This document shows, piece after piece, positions 55,152 through 63,397 of a stretch of 64,000 bases of DNA. A program made the translations under genes and the position numbers. The notes beneath the pieces are model-generated. The model saw nothing but the letters and a program-made list of their open reading frames with translations, had not been told where the DNA came from and made no database searches. The DNA is taken from contig CAWDZQ010000004.1 in NCBI GenBank assembly GCA_963807065.1, positions 62,001 through 126,000 of the forward strand. The letters run 5' to 3'. The first letter of the stretch is position 1. Each line of letters opens with the position of its first letter. The DNA comes from CAWAND01 sp963807065 (GTDB taxonomy: Bacteria > Chloroflexota > Anaerolineae > Anaerolineales > E44-bin32).

Positions 55152-56522
55152 ATGAGTGAAATGACCAAGTTCGTCTTGACCGAGAAGGACCTCCCAACGG
55201 CCTGGTACAACATCAACCCAGACATGCCAGCCGACCCCGGGCCGGTCCTGCACCCCCAAACCAAGGAGCCGGTCACACCCGAGTTCCTCTCGGTCCTGTT
55301 TCCGATGAAGTTCATCCAGGAGGCGGTCAGCATGGACCGCTGGGTGGATATCCCGGGTCCTGTGTTGGACATCTACAGGCTGTGGCGGCCGTCACCCTTG
55401 TACCGGGCTCGACGTTTGGAGAAGGCGCTCGACACGCCGGCGCACATCTACTACAAGTACGAAGGTGTCTCGCCGGTCGGCTCACACAAAACGAACACTG
55501 CCGTAGCCCAAGCCTACTATGCCAAACAGGAAGGCGTAGCCGGCTTCACCACAGAGACCGGCGCCGGCCAATGGGGTTCGGCCATGGCGATGGCATGCAG
55601 CTTTTTCGGGCTTGAGTGCCACGTCTACATGGTCCGGGTCTCGTACGACCAGAAGCCCTATCGCCGGATCATCATGGAAACCTACGGCGCCGATGTCACC
55701 CCCAGCCCATCCGACAAGACCAACGTTGGGCGCCACCTGCTTGAGGATGACCCCAACCATCTGGGCTCGTTAGGAATCGCCATCTCGGAGGCCGTCGAAG
55801 CGGCGGCCACCTCAGACGGGAAGTACAAGTACGCCATTGGATCAGTACTTGGGCCTGTTCTCATGCACCAGACCGTCGTCGGGTTGGAGGCGTTGAAGCA
55901 GTTCGAGTTGGCCGGCGAGTACCCCGACGTGCTGGTGGGGTGCATCGGCGGGGGGAGCAACTTCTCGGGCTTCAGCTTCCCTTTCCTGCACCAAAACTTC
56001 ACCGCCGGCAAGACCACCCGCATGCTCGCTGTCGAGCCCGCGGCCTGCCCCACCCTCACCAAGGGCCTGTACACCTTCGACTACGGAGACTCGGCCGAGA
56101 TGGGGCCGGTCGTGAAGATGTACACGCTTGGCCATGCTTTCGTCCCACCCGGAATCCATGCCGGCGGGCTGCGTTACCACGGCATGGCACCCCACCTTTG
56201 TGCTCTTTACGACCACGGCGACATCGAAGCCATCGCCGTGGATCAGGTCGACACCTTCGAGGCGGCGGTCACCTTCGCCCGCTCAGAGGGTATCCTGCCG
56301 GCGCCCGAATCAGCCCACGCGATTCGGGGGACGATCATCGAAGCGCTGAAGGCCCGCGAATCCGGCGAGAAGAAAGTCATCGCCTTCAACCTCTCCGGCC
56401 ACGGGCACTTTGATCTGGCCGCGTATGACGCTTATCTCAAGGGTCAACTCAAGCGTTATGCGTACCCGGAAGAACTGGTGAAACAAGCAATGCTGGATCT
56501 GCCCGAGGTCGAACTGACCTGA
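55152..56522 (+). CDS. trpB: Tryptophan synthase beta-like protein, TrpB2 type
   Basis: A 456-residue PLP enzyme of the TrpB2 branch, longer than TrpB1 at the N-terminus (FVLTEKDLPTAWYNINPDMP). The PLP Lys is in GSHKTNTAVAQAYY, the conserved ETGAGQWG loop binds substrate carboxylate and GCIGGGSNFSG holds the phosphate. TrpB2 makes tryptophan from indole and serine but normally does not bind TrpA strongly, so it may salvage indole. The T-box confirms a link to tryptophan supply. The ATG at 55152 has an AAGGAGG site; the GTG at 55149 is too close. No other trp gene is present. Confidence 0.93.
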   Translation: MSEMTKFVLTEKDLPTAWYNINPDMPADPGPVLHPQTKEPVTPEFLSVLFPMKFIQEAVSMDRWVDIPGPVLDIYRLWRPSPLYRARRLEKALDTPAHIYYKYEGVSPVGSHKTNTAVAQAYYAKQEGVAGFTTETGAGQWGSAMAMACSFFGLECHVYMVRVSYDQKPYRRIIMETYGADVTPSPSDKTNVGRHLLEDDPNHLGSLGIAISEAVEAAATSDGKYKYAIGSVLGPVLMHQTVVGLEALKQFELAGEYPDVLVGCIGGGSNFSGFSFPFLHQNFTAGKTTRMLAVEPAACPTLTKGLYTFDYGDSAEMGPVVKMYTLGHAFVPPGIHAGGLRYHGMAPHLCALYDHGDIEAIAVDQVDTFEAAVTFARSEGILPAPESAHAIRGTIIEALKARESGEKKVIAFNLSGHGHFDLAAYDAYLKGQLKRYAYPEELVKQAMLDLPEVELT

Positions 56523-56533
56523 TCTGGGGTACA

Positions 56534-56565
56534 GCGGGGTCCGGGCAATGGCGCCCGGACCCCGC
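56534..56565 (+). terminator. GC-rich hairpin after trpB
   Basis: GCGGGGTCCGGGC-AATGGC-GCCCGGACCCCGC, a 13-bp perfect stem 12 bp after the stop. The following bases are not T-rich, so it may rely on strength alone or act in mRNA stability. Confidence 0.55.
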
Positions 56566-56606
56566 CGGCAGCCCCCGGACGGGTTCCCAGGCGGCCGGCT
56601 TTCAAG

Positions 56607-56612
56607 TAGCAT
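56607..56612 (+). promoter_or_regulatory. -10-like box, leaderless start of the 56619 lipoprotein gene
   Basis: TAGCAT, six bases before the ATG at 56619, with no ribosome site. Confidence 0.4.
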
Positions 56613-56618
56613 GTCGTT

Positions 56619-57944
56619 ATGCGAGCCCCCTTTCGCCTTCTGACAGCCGCTGGCCTGGCATGGGCTCTGTCTGCCTGCACCGCATCTGGGCAACCGACAC
56701 CCACCACTGTACCCGGGACACGGCCCTCGGCACCCACGCGTCTCCTGCCTTCGCCCACCCCCACGCTCCCGGCGGCGATCGATGGGCTCGTCCTTCGCCC
56801 GGGCCAGCCGCCCTACACATGGACCGCGATCGGCCTTCTCACCAACCAGGGCGACCGACCGGTCCAAGGACTGGATCTGCGCGTGAGCTTGATGGACTCC
56901 CAGGACAGAATTCTGGAGCGGTCCGACGCCACACTGGCCATTCCGATATTGGGGCCCGGCGCCAGCGCTCCTTTTTCAGCCATGTTCAGGGCCGAGGGGG
57001 GAACCCAGGTCAGTGCCAAGATCTCCGGCTACCGTCCGGCTGATCGGCAGCCGCTCCCGATCGACGTGGCGCTTAACAGACGAACCTCTTCCGGCGATGG
57101 GCAACTGGCGGTTGTCGGGACCATGACCAACCCCAACAGCAGCCCGGTCAAGTTGATCGGGTTCACCCTGGCAGCGTCAGACCCCGATCACGTGCTGCTG
57201 AGTTTAAATTCGAACTGGTTTGGGCTGGTCGGTTTGGCCGCGGGCCAAACGGCGCCCTTCCTCGCCCTGCTGCCTTCAAGCGATGACTTGACCCACCTGC
57301 AAAGCTATGCTGCTGCCGAGCCGGCGGCGGACCTGCCGCAGATAGCGATCGATCTTCCCGTCCAGCCCGTGCTTCAGACGGACGACCAGGGTAATCCCAT
57401 CGTCCTCGCCGTCGTCCATAATCACGGCAAGGCCCCTTCCATGGTGCGCATTCTGATCACGCTGACCGGCCCCCTTGGGCCGGCATCGGCCGCGCTGTAC
57501 GCCTCCCCGATCCCGCTCGCACCGGACGAACAGCGCCCGTTCAGCTTGACCGAATTTCCCGGCCTGGCGCATCAGCTGGCATCCGGGGACCAAAACCTTT
57601 CCGAGCTGCAGCCGGAGGCTCTGATCGATCCCTCCGGCTCTTCACCCGCCAGCCAAGAGGCGGTGCCGCTTGAGATCGAGATCACGACCTACGAAGCTAT
57701 CGGCGGGACGATTCTCGTCCACGGAACGGCCTACAACCAAAGCCAAGCTCGGGTGTTACAACCCACGGTGATCGGCGCGCTGAGATCGACGTCGGGCGAC
57801 ATCTGGAGCGCCGGTGAGGCCTCGCTGGGCCAAGAGCTCGCCTCCGATTCACAAGTGGCCTTTCTATTGGTCATGCCCAGGCCGGCCAGGATCGAGCCTT
57901 CTGAGGGCGAGTTTGACGTTCGCGGTCTCGGGCTTGTCCCCTGA
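56619..57944 (+). CDS. Lipoprotein with FxLYD-like repeats
   Basis: A 441-residue lipoprotein: signal MRAPFRLLTAAGLAWAL, lipobox LSAC, a Thr/Pro linker to about residue 50 and at least three Ig-like FxLYD-type domains. Repeating phrases are WTAIGLLTNQGDRPVQGLDL, VVGTMTNPNSSPVKLIGFTL, LAVVHNHGKAPSMVRILITL and LVHGTAYNQSQARVLQPTVI, each an extracellular bundling or binding beta sandwich. Function is probably cell-surface structural or adhesive. It is upstream of the pdh operon but on a separate transcript. Confidence 0.75.
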   Translation: MRAPFRLLTAAGLAWALSACTASGQPTPTTVPGTRPSAPTRLLPSPTPTLPAAIDGLVLRPGQPPYTWTAIGLLTNQGDRPVQGLDLRVSLMDSQDRILERSDATLAIPILGPGASAPFSAMFRAEGGTQVSAKISGYRPADRQPLPIDVALNRRTSSGDGQLAVVGTMTNPNSSPVKLIGFTLAASDPDHVLLSLNSNWFGLVGLAAGQTAPFLALLPSSDDLTHLQSYAAAEPAADLPQIAIDLPVQPVLQTDDQGNPIVLAVVHNHGKAPSMVRILITLTGPLGPASAALYASPIPLAPDEQRPFSLTEFPGLAHQLASGDQNLSELQPEALIDPSGSSPASQEAVPLEIEITTYEAIGGTILVHGTAYNQSQARVLQPTVIGALRSTSGDIWSAGEASLGQELASDSQVAFLLVMPRPARIEPSEGEFDVRGLGLVP

Positions 57945-57999
57945 CCGTTTCAAGACTTCCTGTCGGATGCCGACCACCTGGCAGCCCGCCGCCATTTGT

Positions 58000-58005
58000 T
58001 ATAAT
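58000..58005 (+). promoter_or_regulatory. -10 box of the pdh operon
   Basis: Consensus TATAAT; the -35 region is poor. The leader to the ATG at 58132 is about 120 nt. Confidence 0.55.
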
Positions 58006-58131
58006 TTCCCCCGTCCTCTGACCTCGGCCCGCGGCGCGCCCGGCCTTCGCCTGAAACCGGGCCGGGTGTTCTTCCGCCAGGGGCACGCCCTCATTGCACC
58101 GATGAATTTGGGAGCTGGATAAGGAGTCATC

Positions 58132-59094
58132 ATGGAGAAGAAGGAACTTCTGCGGATGTATCGCGAGATGGTGATCATCCGCCGCCTCGAGGAACGCGCG
58201 TCTGAGCTCTACCAACAGGGCAAGATCGGCGGCTTCCTCCATCTGTACATCGGCCAGGAAGCCGTCGGCACGGGCGTCGTATCGGCCCGGCAGCCCAAGG
58301 ACCGCCTGCTCACGGCCTACCGGGACCATGGAATCGCCATCGCCGCCGGCATCGAGCCCAAGGTGGCCATGGCCGAACTGCTCGGCAAGGAGACAGGCTG
58401 CTCGCACGGCTTCGGCGGGTCGATGCACATGGCCGACGTCACCAAGAACTACTGGGGTGGCCATGCCATCGTGGGATCTCACTTACCATTCGCCGCGGGA
58501 ATGGCGCTGGCGGACCAATACAATGGCTCAGACGCCGCCACAATTTGCTTCTTCGGCGACGGCGCCACCAACATCGGTTACTTCCACGAGTTCCTCAACC
58601 TCTCGAAGGTGTGGAACCTGCCCGTCCTCTGGGTTTGTGAGAACAACAACTACGGCATGGGCACCTCCGTCGAACGGGCCTCCGCCGTCAAGGAAATTCG
58701 ACAGAAGGCCGAAGGCTATGGCATGGCCAACAGCCGTGTGGACGGGATGGATGTACTCAAAGTCCATGAGGCCACGGCCGATGCCTTGGAGTATGTCCGT
58801 GAAAATGGCCCCTATCTGCTGGAAGCGATGACCTACCGCTACCAGGGACACTCCATGGGCGACCCGGAACGGTACCGAACCAAGGATGAAATCACCAAGT
58901 GGGAGGAACACGACCCCATCGGCATCTTTCGCAAGTACCTCATCGACGACAAGGTCGCCAGCGAGAAGGATCTGGATAAGATCGACCAGGGCGCGGCACA
59001 CGAGATCGATGAGGCCGTCGAATTCGCCGAGGCGAGCCCCGAGCCCACCTTTCAAGAACTGGTTGACAGTGTCTACGTGGAAGGGGTAGGTTAG
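58132..59094 (+). CDS. pdhA: Pyruvate dehydrogenase E1 component, alpha subunit
   Basis: A 320-residue TPP-dependent subunit. The diphosphate-binding motif is GDGATNIGYFHEFLNLSKVWNLPVLWVCENN in spirit, visible as FFGDGATNIG and CENNNYGMGTS, with the family blocks YIGQEAVGTGV, TAYRDHG and GFGGSMHM. The conserved HSMGDPERYR phosphorylation-loop region is present. It forms a heterotetramer with E1 beta, encoded next. A branched-chain or acetoin dehydrogenase role is possible. GGAG lies 9 bp before the ATG. Confidence 0.93.
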   Translation: MEKKELLRMYREMVIIRRLEERASELYQQGKIGGFLHLYIGQEAVGTGVVSARQPKDRLLTAYRDHGIAIAAGIEPKVAMAELLGKETGCSHGFGGSMHMADVTKNYWGGHAIVGSHLPFAAGMALADQYNGSDAATICFFGDGATNIGYFHEFLNLSKVWNLPVLWVCENNNYGMGTSVERASAVKEIRQKAEGYGMANSRVDGMDVLKVHEATADALEYVRENGPYLLEAMTYRYQGHSMGDPERYRTKDEITKWEEHDPIGIFRKYLIDDKVASEKDLDKIDQGAAHEIDEAVEFAEASPEPTFQELVDSVYVEGVG

Positions 59095-59100
59095 ACAGCC

Positions 59101-60072
59101 ATGGCACAGATCACAATGCGCGAGGCCATTTCACAAGCGCTCATGGAAGAAATGGAACGGGATGAGAAGGTCTTCATCATGGGCGAAGAAGTCGGCGTCT
59201 GGGGCGGCACCTACGCCGTGACACGTGGCTTCTACGACAAATTCGGCGGTAAGCGCGTCCGCGATACGCCCATCTCCGAGATGGTGATCGTCGGCGCCGC
59301 CAACGGAGCTGCTATGGCCGGCCTGCGCCCCGTCGCCGAGCTCATGACCATCAACTTTGCATTCGTGGCCATGGATCAGATCGTCAATCAATCCGCCAAG
59401 CTGCACACCATGTTCGGCGCGCAGATCACCGTGCCAGTTGTGATCCGCGCTGTCGGCGGCGGTGGCCGCCAGCTGGCGGCTACCCACTCCCAGACGCCAG
59501 ACGTGGTGTTTGCCCACTTTCCCGGCCTCAAGGTCGTCGCTCCCGGAACACCTCATGACGCCAAGGGCCTGCTGAAAGCAGCTATCCGCACCGACGACCC
59601 GGTCATGTTCATCGAAAACGCCACGCTTTACCAGATGCGCGGTGAAGTACCCGATGGGGATTTCGTCGAGCCGATCGGCGTTTCGAAGGTTCAACGCCCG
59701 GGCTCAGACGTGACCCTGGTGGCCTACTCCAAGATGGTCCAGTACTCCCTTCAGGCGGCCGATGAACTGGCTAAAGAGGGCATCGATGTGGAAGTGGTCG
59801 ACCTGCGCACACTCCGGCCTTTGGATATGGGCCCGGTGATCGACTCATTCAAGAAGACCAACCGGGCGGTCATCGCCGAAGAGGGCTGGCGCTCTTACGG
59901 CGTCGGCGCCGAGGTGGCCTCCCGACTGTACGAACAAGCCTTTGACTACGTGGACGCACCCATCCGGCGAGTGGCCCAAAAGGAAGTCCCCTTGCCGTAC
60001 AACCGCAAGCTGGAACAGATGGCCCTGCCTCAAGTGGGGGACATCGTCGAGGCGGTGAAAGGGGTTCTGTAA
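59101..60072 (+). CDS. pdhB: Pyruvate dehydrogenase E1 component, beta subunit
   Basis: A 323-residue transketolase-like subunit. Markers are MREAISQALMEEMERDEKVF, the TPP-activating Glu in DTPISEMVIVGAANGAAM, AVGGGGRQLAATHSQ and LTHLR-like VDLRTLRPLD. It pairs with E1 alpha (6-bp gap) and with E2, whose ATG overlaps its stop (TAATG). Together they supply acetyl-CoA; the E3 (lpd) gene is not in the window. Two residues of the loop GGGGRQLAATHSQ are well conserved. Confidence 0.93.
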   Translation: MAQITMREAISQALMEEMERDEKVFIMGEEVGVWGGTYAVTRGFYDKFGGKRVRDTPISEMVIVGAANGAAMAGLRPVAELMTINFAFVAMDQIVNQSAKLHTMFGAQITVPVVIRAVGGGGRQLAATHSQTPDVVFAHFPGLKVVAPGTPHDAKGLLKAAIRTDDPVMFIENATLYQMRGEVPDGDFVEPIGVSKVQRPGSDVTLVAYSKMVQYSLQAADELAKEGIDVEVVDLRTLRPLDMGPVIDSFKKTNRAVIAEEGWRSYGVGAEVASRLYEQAFDYVDAPIRRVAQKEVPLPYNRKLEQMALPQVGDIVEAVKGVL

Positions 60073-61337
60073 TGGCTGAGATTATCACCATGCCCAAGCT
60101 GGGCTTCGACATGGCCGAAGGCACGCTGGTCCGCTGGGTTAAGGCAGAAGGGGAAACTGTTGAACGGGGTGAAGTCCTGGCAGAAATCGAGACTGACAAA
60201 GCCACGGTTGAGGTTGAATCTCAGGCCTCCGGCACAATTCTCAAACACCTGGTCCAAGAGGGAACGGCTGTGCCGGTGAGTGAGCCGATCGCCGTCGTCG
60301 GTGAGAAGGATGAGGACATCGACCTTGGTGCCCTGGTGGGCAGCGGCGGTGGCAGCACAGCGCCCGAGCCCGAACCCAGTTCCGCCACGCCGACCCCTGC
60401 CCCGGTCGCTTCCCGGGCGGAAGCAGCGCCGGCGGGGGTATCCGCCGGCCCAAGCCCGTCGGACGGGCATCTTCCGGGCGGCGTCAAGGCCTCCCCCGTG
60501 GCCCGGCGCATGGCGGCCGAAAGAAAGTTGGATCTGGCCACGTTGTCCGGATCCGGGCCCGGCGGCCGAATCGTCAAGAGCGATGTCGAGTTGGCCGGCG
60601 AGGGCCCCAAGGCCGGCGAGGCAGGCTTCGGAGTCAAGCCCATGACCCCCGGCAAGACCGAACGCGTTCCGCTCACTCGCCTTCGCTCCGCCATTGGCCG
60701 CCGCATGACCGCCTCCAAGCAGCAGGTCCCACACTTCTACGTCACGGCCGATCTTGACGCGGGCCCGCTGATGTCCTTGCGCACCGAAATGAACGACTCC
60801 CTGCCTGAGACCAACAAGATTTCGGTCAATGACTTCATCGTGCGGGCCGCAGCCCTCACCTTGCGGCAGTTCCCCAACCTGAATGCCTCGCTCGAGGAAG
60901 ATGCCATCGTTCGCCACGGCGATGTTCACGTGGGGATGGCCGTGGCTGTCGGAGACGGCCTCCTGACGGTGGTCCTGCGCAACGCCGACCAAAAATCCGT
61001 GCCCCAGATTGCCCAGGAGGCCCGGCCCTTGTTCGAGCGGGCTCGCGATGGCAAGGTGCGCCCGGAGGACATCGAAGGCTCAACCTTCACCGTGTCCAAT
61101 CTCGGCATGTTTGATGTGGACAATTTCATCGCCATCATCAACCCGCCCGAAGCGGCGATCCTGGCCGTGGGAAGCGTCCAGAAGCTGCCTGTGGTCGTGG
61201 ATGATGGACTGGCGGTGGGTCAGCGGCTCAAAGTGACGCTGGCCGCCGACCACCGCGTGACGGACGGCGCCGAAGCCGCCCGCTGGCTCCAAGGCTTCCG
61301 CACCTTTATTGAGCACCCGGTCCGTCTCTTGATGTAG
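60072..61337 (+). CDS. pdhC: Dihydrolipoamide acyltransferase E2 component
   Basis: A 421-residue E2. A single lipoyl domain is at 1-80 with the lipoylated Lys in IETDKATVEVES, then a Pro/Ala linker, a peripheral-subunit-binding domain (KASPVARRMAAERKLDLATL) and the catalytic domain with DHRVTDGAEAARWL (active His). The motif VNDFIVRAAALTLRQFPNLN is typical. It starts at the pdhB stop (TAATG). Confidence 0.93.
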   Translation: MAEIITMPKLGFDMAEGTLVRWVKAEGETVERGEVLAEIETDKATVEVESQASGTILKHLVQEGTAVPVSEPIAVVGEKDEDIDLGALVGSGGGSTAPEPEPSSATPTPAPVASRAEAAPAGVSAGPSPSDGHLPGGVKASPVARRMAAERKLDLATLSGSGPGGRIVKSDVELAGEGPKAGEAGFGVKPMTPGKTERVPLTRLRSAIGRRMTASKQQVPHFYVTADLDAGPLMSLRTEMNDSLPETNKISVNDFIVRAAALTLRQFPNLNASLEEDAIVRHGDVHVGMAVAVGDGLLTVVLRNADQKSVPQIAQEARPLFERARDGKVRPEDIEGSTFTVSNLGMFDVDNFIAIINPPEAAILAVGSVQKLPVVVDDGLAVGQRLKVTLAADHRVTDGAEAARWLQGFRTFIEHPVRLLM

Positions 61338-61415
61338 CCAAGAGGGCCGACGAGGTGGTCTGGGCTTTGTCAGGATGACGCTGGCAGGCTAGAATAGGCG
61401 AACCGAGGTGGCAAA

Positions 61416-61784
61416 TTGACGGTTCCCAAGCGCATCCTGGTCGTGGATGACGAGCCCGACACCGTCGAGCTCATTCATCTGACCCTCTCGACAGCTGGCT
61501 ACCAAATCGATTCCGCCATGAGTGCCCTCGAAGCCCGGCGGAAGCTGGAAGCCGACCATTATGATGTCCTGCTCTTGGACGTCATGATGCCCGAGGTGTC
61601 CGGATTCGACCTGCTCATCCAGCTTCACGAAAGCGGGATGTCCGTTCCACCGGTCATCTTCCTCACCGCCCGCAAGACAACTCAGGATCGCGAAACGGGT
61701 GAAGACCTGGGTGCGGTCGGTTATCTCACCAAGCCGGCCACGCGCGGCAACCTGCTCGACGCGGTTTCCAAGGCCCTGGGCTAA
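61416..61784 (+). CDS. Stand-alone response-regulator receiver protein
   Basis: A 122-residue receiver domain. Acidic pair in ILVVDDEPDT, phosphoacceptor Asp in VLLLDVMMPEVSG, Thr in IFLTARKTT and Lys in YLTKPATRGN. There is no output domain. Unlike the receiver at 724-1182 it is short and starts directly. The start is TTG at 61416 with GAGGTGG upstream and a TAGAAT -10 at 61390-61395. No cognate kinase is nearby. Confidence 0.85.
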   Translation: MTVPKRILVVDDEPDTVELIHLTLSTAGYQIDSAMSALEARRKLEADHYDVLLLDVMMPEVSGFDLLIQLHESGMSVPPVIFLTARKTTQDRETGEDLGAVGYLTKPATRGNLLDAVSKALG

Positions 61785-61807
61785 AGACTGACCGCTATCG
61801 GCATAAG

Positions 61808-61847
61808 AAGAGAACCCCCGCCGTGTGCACGGCGGGGGTTCTCTTTT
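61808..61847. terminator. Bidirectional intrinsic terminator
   Basis: AAGAGAACCCCCGCCG-TGTGCA-CGGCGGGGGTTCTCTT, a 16-bp perfect stem, followed by TT on the plus side and by a T-run on the minus side. It lies between the receiver gene and RNase Y, which converge. Confidence 0.9.
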
Positions 61848-61867
61848 GCTGCTTGCCTTCGCCAGAG

Positions 61868-63397
61868 TTATTTGGCGTAGTCTACTGCCCGGGTTTCGCG
61901 GATCACAGTAACCTTGATTTGGCCCGGGTACTGCATCCCCTCTTCGATCTTCTTGGCCACATTGCGGGCCAGCCGAGTGGCATCCAAATCGTCGATGTCA
62001 TCTGGCTTTACGATGACCCGGATCTCACGGCCAGCCTGCAATGCGTAGCTCTCGATGACGCCCCTGAACGAATTAGCGATGTCCTCTAACGCTCGAACTC
62101 GCTTGATGTAATCTTCAAGGCTCTCACGGCGGGCGCCGGGCCGCGCCCCGCTGATGGCATCGGCCAATTCGACGATCACGGCTTCGACCAATTCCTGCTC
62201 CACCTCGTGGTGGTGAGAGGCGATGATATTGACCACCTGGGCGTTAACCCCGTGCCGCCGGGCAAACTCGGCACCAATCGCAGCATGCGTGCCCTCGACT
62301 TCATGGTCCATCGCTTTGCCAAGGTCGTGGAGCAGGCCGCCGGCGCGGGAAAGGTCCAAATCGGCCCCCAGCTCAGAGGCGATGACGCTCGCTATCTGCG
62401 CCGTTTCCACGGCGTGCGCCAGTTGGTTCTGGCCGTAGGAGGTGCGGAACTTCAGGCGGCCCAGCTTCTTGATGATTTCAGGGTTGAGGCCGTGAACGCC
62501 GGCCTCGTAAGCTGCCGACTCTCCTTCTTCGACCATCAGCTGGTCGACCTCTTCCCGCACTTGGCCCACGACCTTCTCGATCTGCGATGGGTGGATGCGC
62601 CCGTCCAGCACCAGCGATTCCATCGAGCGCCGAGCGACCTCCCGCCGGACCGGATCGAAACATGAGATTGTGACCGCTTCCGGCGTGTCGTCGACGATCA
62701 CGTCGACCCCGGCCGCCTGCTCGAAGGCGCGGATATTGCGGCCATTGCGCCCAATGATGCGTCCCTTCATGTCGTCCGAGGGCAGCGGCACGACGGAGAC
62801 GGTGATCTCGGAAACGTGGTCGGAGGCCACACGCTGGATGGCGTCAGCGATCAGCTCCCGCGCCCGGCGCTCGCCTTCGACTTGGGCTTCCTCCTCAATC
62901 TGACGGATGATGCGCAGCATATCCGCCCGTGCCTCCTGCTCGACTTCGTTCAACAAGTGCTGTTTGGCTTCTTCGCGGGTCATGCTGGAGACCCGTTCCA
63001 ACTCGGTCATGATCTCGGTGTGGCGTTCCTCAATTTCGTTAGCGCGCTTGTCGATGGCACCCTGACGTTTGCTGAGGGCTTGCTCGCGACCCTCCAGGTG
63101 CTCCAGTCGGTTGTCCAATTCTGCTCGGCGCCGCTGCAGCCTCTCGTCTTCGCGGTTGAGCTCCGTGCGCCGTCGAGTTGCCTCTGCTTCTGACGAGTCA
63201 CGGATCCTTAAGGCATCATCACGCGCCTTAAGTTCGATCTCCCGCGCCTGGTCTTTGGCGGCCTCGGTAATCTTCTCTGCTTCGGATTTCTTCTCTTGAA
63301 CCATCCGGCTGTGCTGCATCTGGCGGACGAAATAGCCAATCCCCGCGCCCACAGCCAGACTGATCACAATAGCCAGGATCAGCGTCGGTGTGTTCAC
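61868..63397 (-). CDS. rny: Ribonuclease Y
   Basis: A 509-residue membrane-anchored endoribonuclease that starts mRNA decay. It has an N-terminal membrane helix (TLILAIVISLAVGAGIGYFV), a long coiled coil (about 30-190), a KH domain with GRIIGRNGRNIRAFEQAAGV and an HD domain with the metal site HDLGKA and ASHHHEVE. The start GTG at 63397 overlaps the recX stop (GTGA). The terminal YAK end is typical of the family. Confidence 0.95.
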   Translation of the reverse strand: MNTPTLILAIVISLAVGAGIGYFVRQMQHSRMVQEKKSEAEKITEAAKDQAREIELKARDDALRIRDSSEAEATRRRTELNREDERLQRRRAELDNRLEHLEGREQALSKRQGAIDKRANEIEERHTEIMTELERVSSMTREEAKQHLLNEVEQEARADMLRIIRQIEEEAQVEGERRARELIADAIQRVASDHVSEITVSVVPLPSDDMKGRIIGRNGRNIRAFEQAAGVDVIVDDTPEAVTISCFDPVRREVARRSMESLVLDGRIHPSQIEKVVGQVREEVDQLMVEEGESAAYEAGVHGLNPEIIKKLGRLKFRTSYGQNQLAHAVETAQIASVIASELGADLDLSRAGGLLHDLGKAMDHEVEGTHAAIGAEFARRHGVNAQVVNIIASHHHEVEQELVEAVIVELADAISGARPGARRESLEDYIKRVRALEDIANSFRGVIESYALQAGREIRVIVKPDDIDDLDATRLARNVAKKIEEGMQYPGQIKVTVIRETRAVDYAK

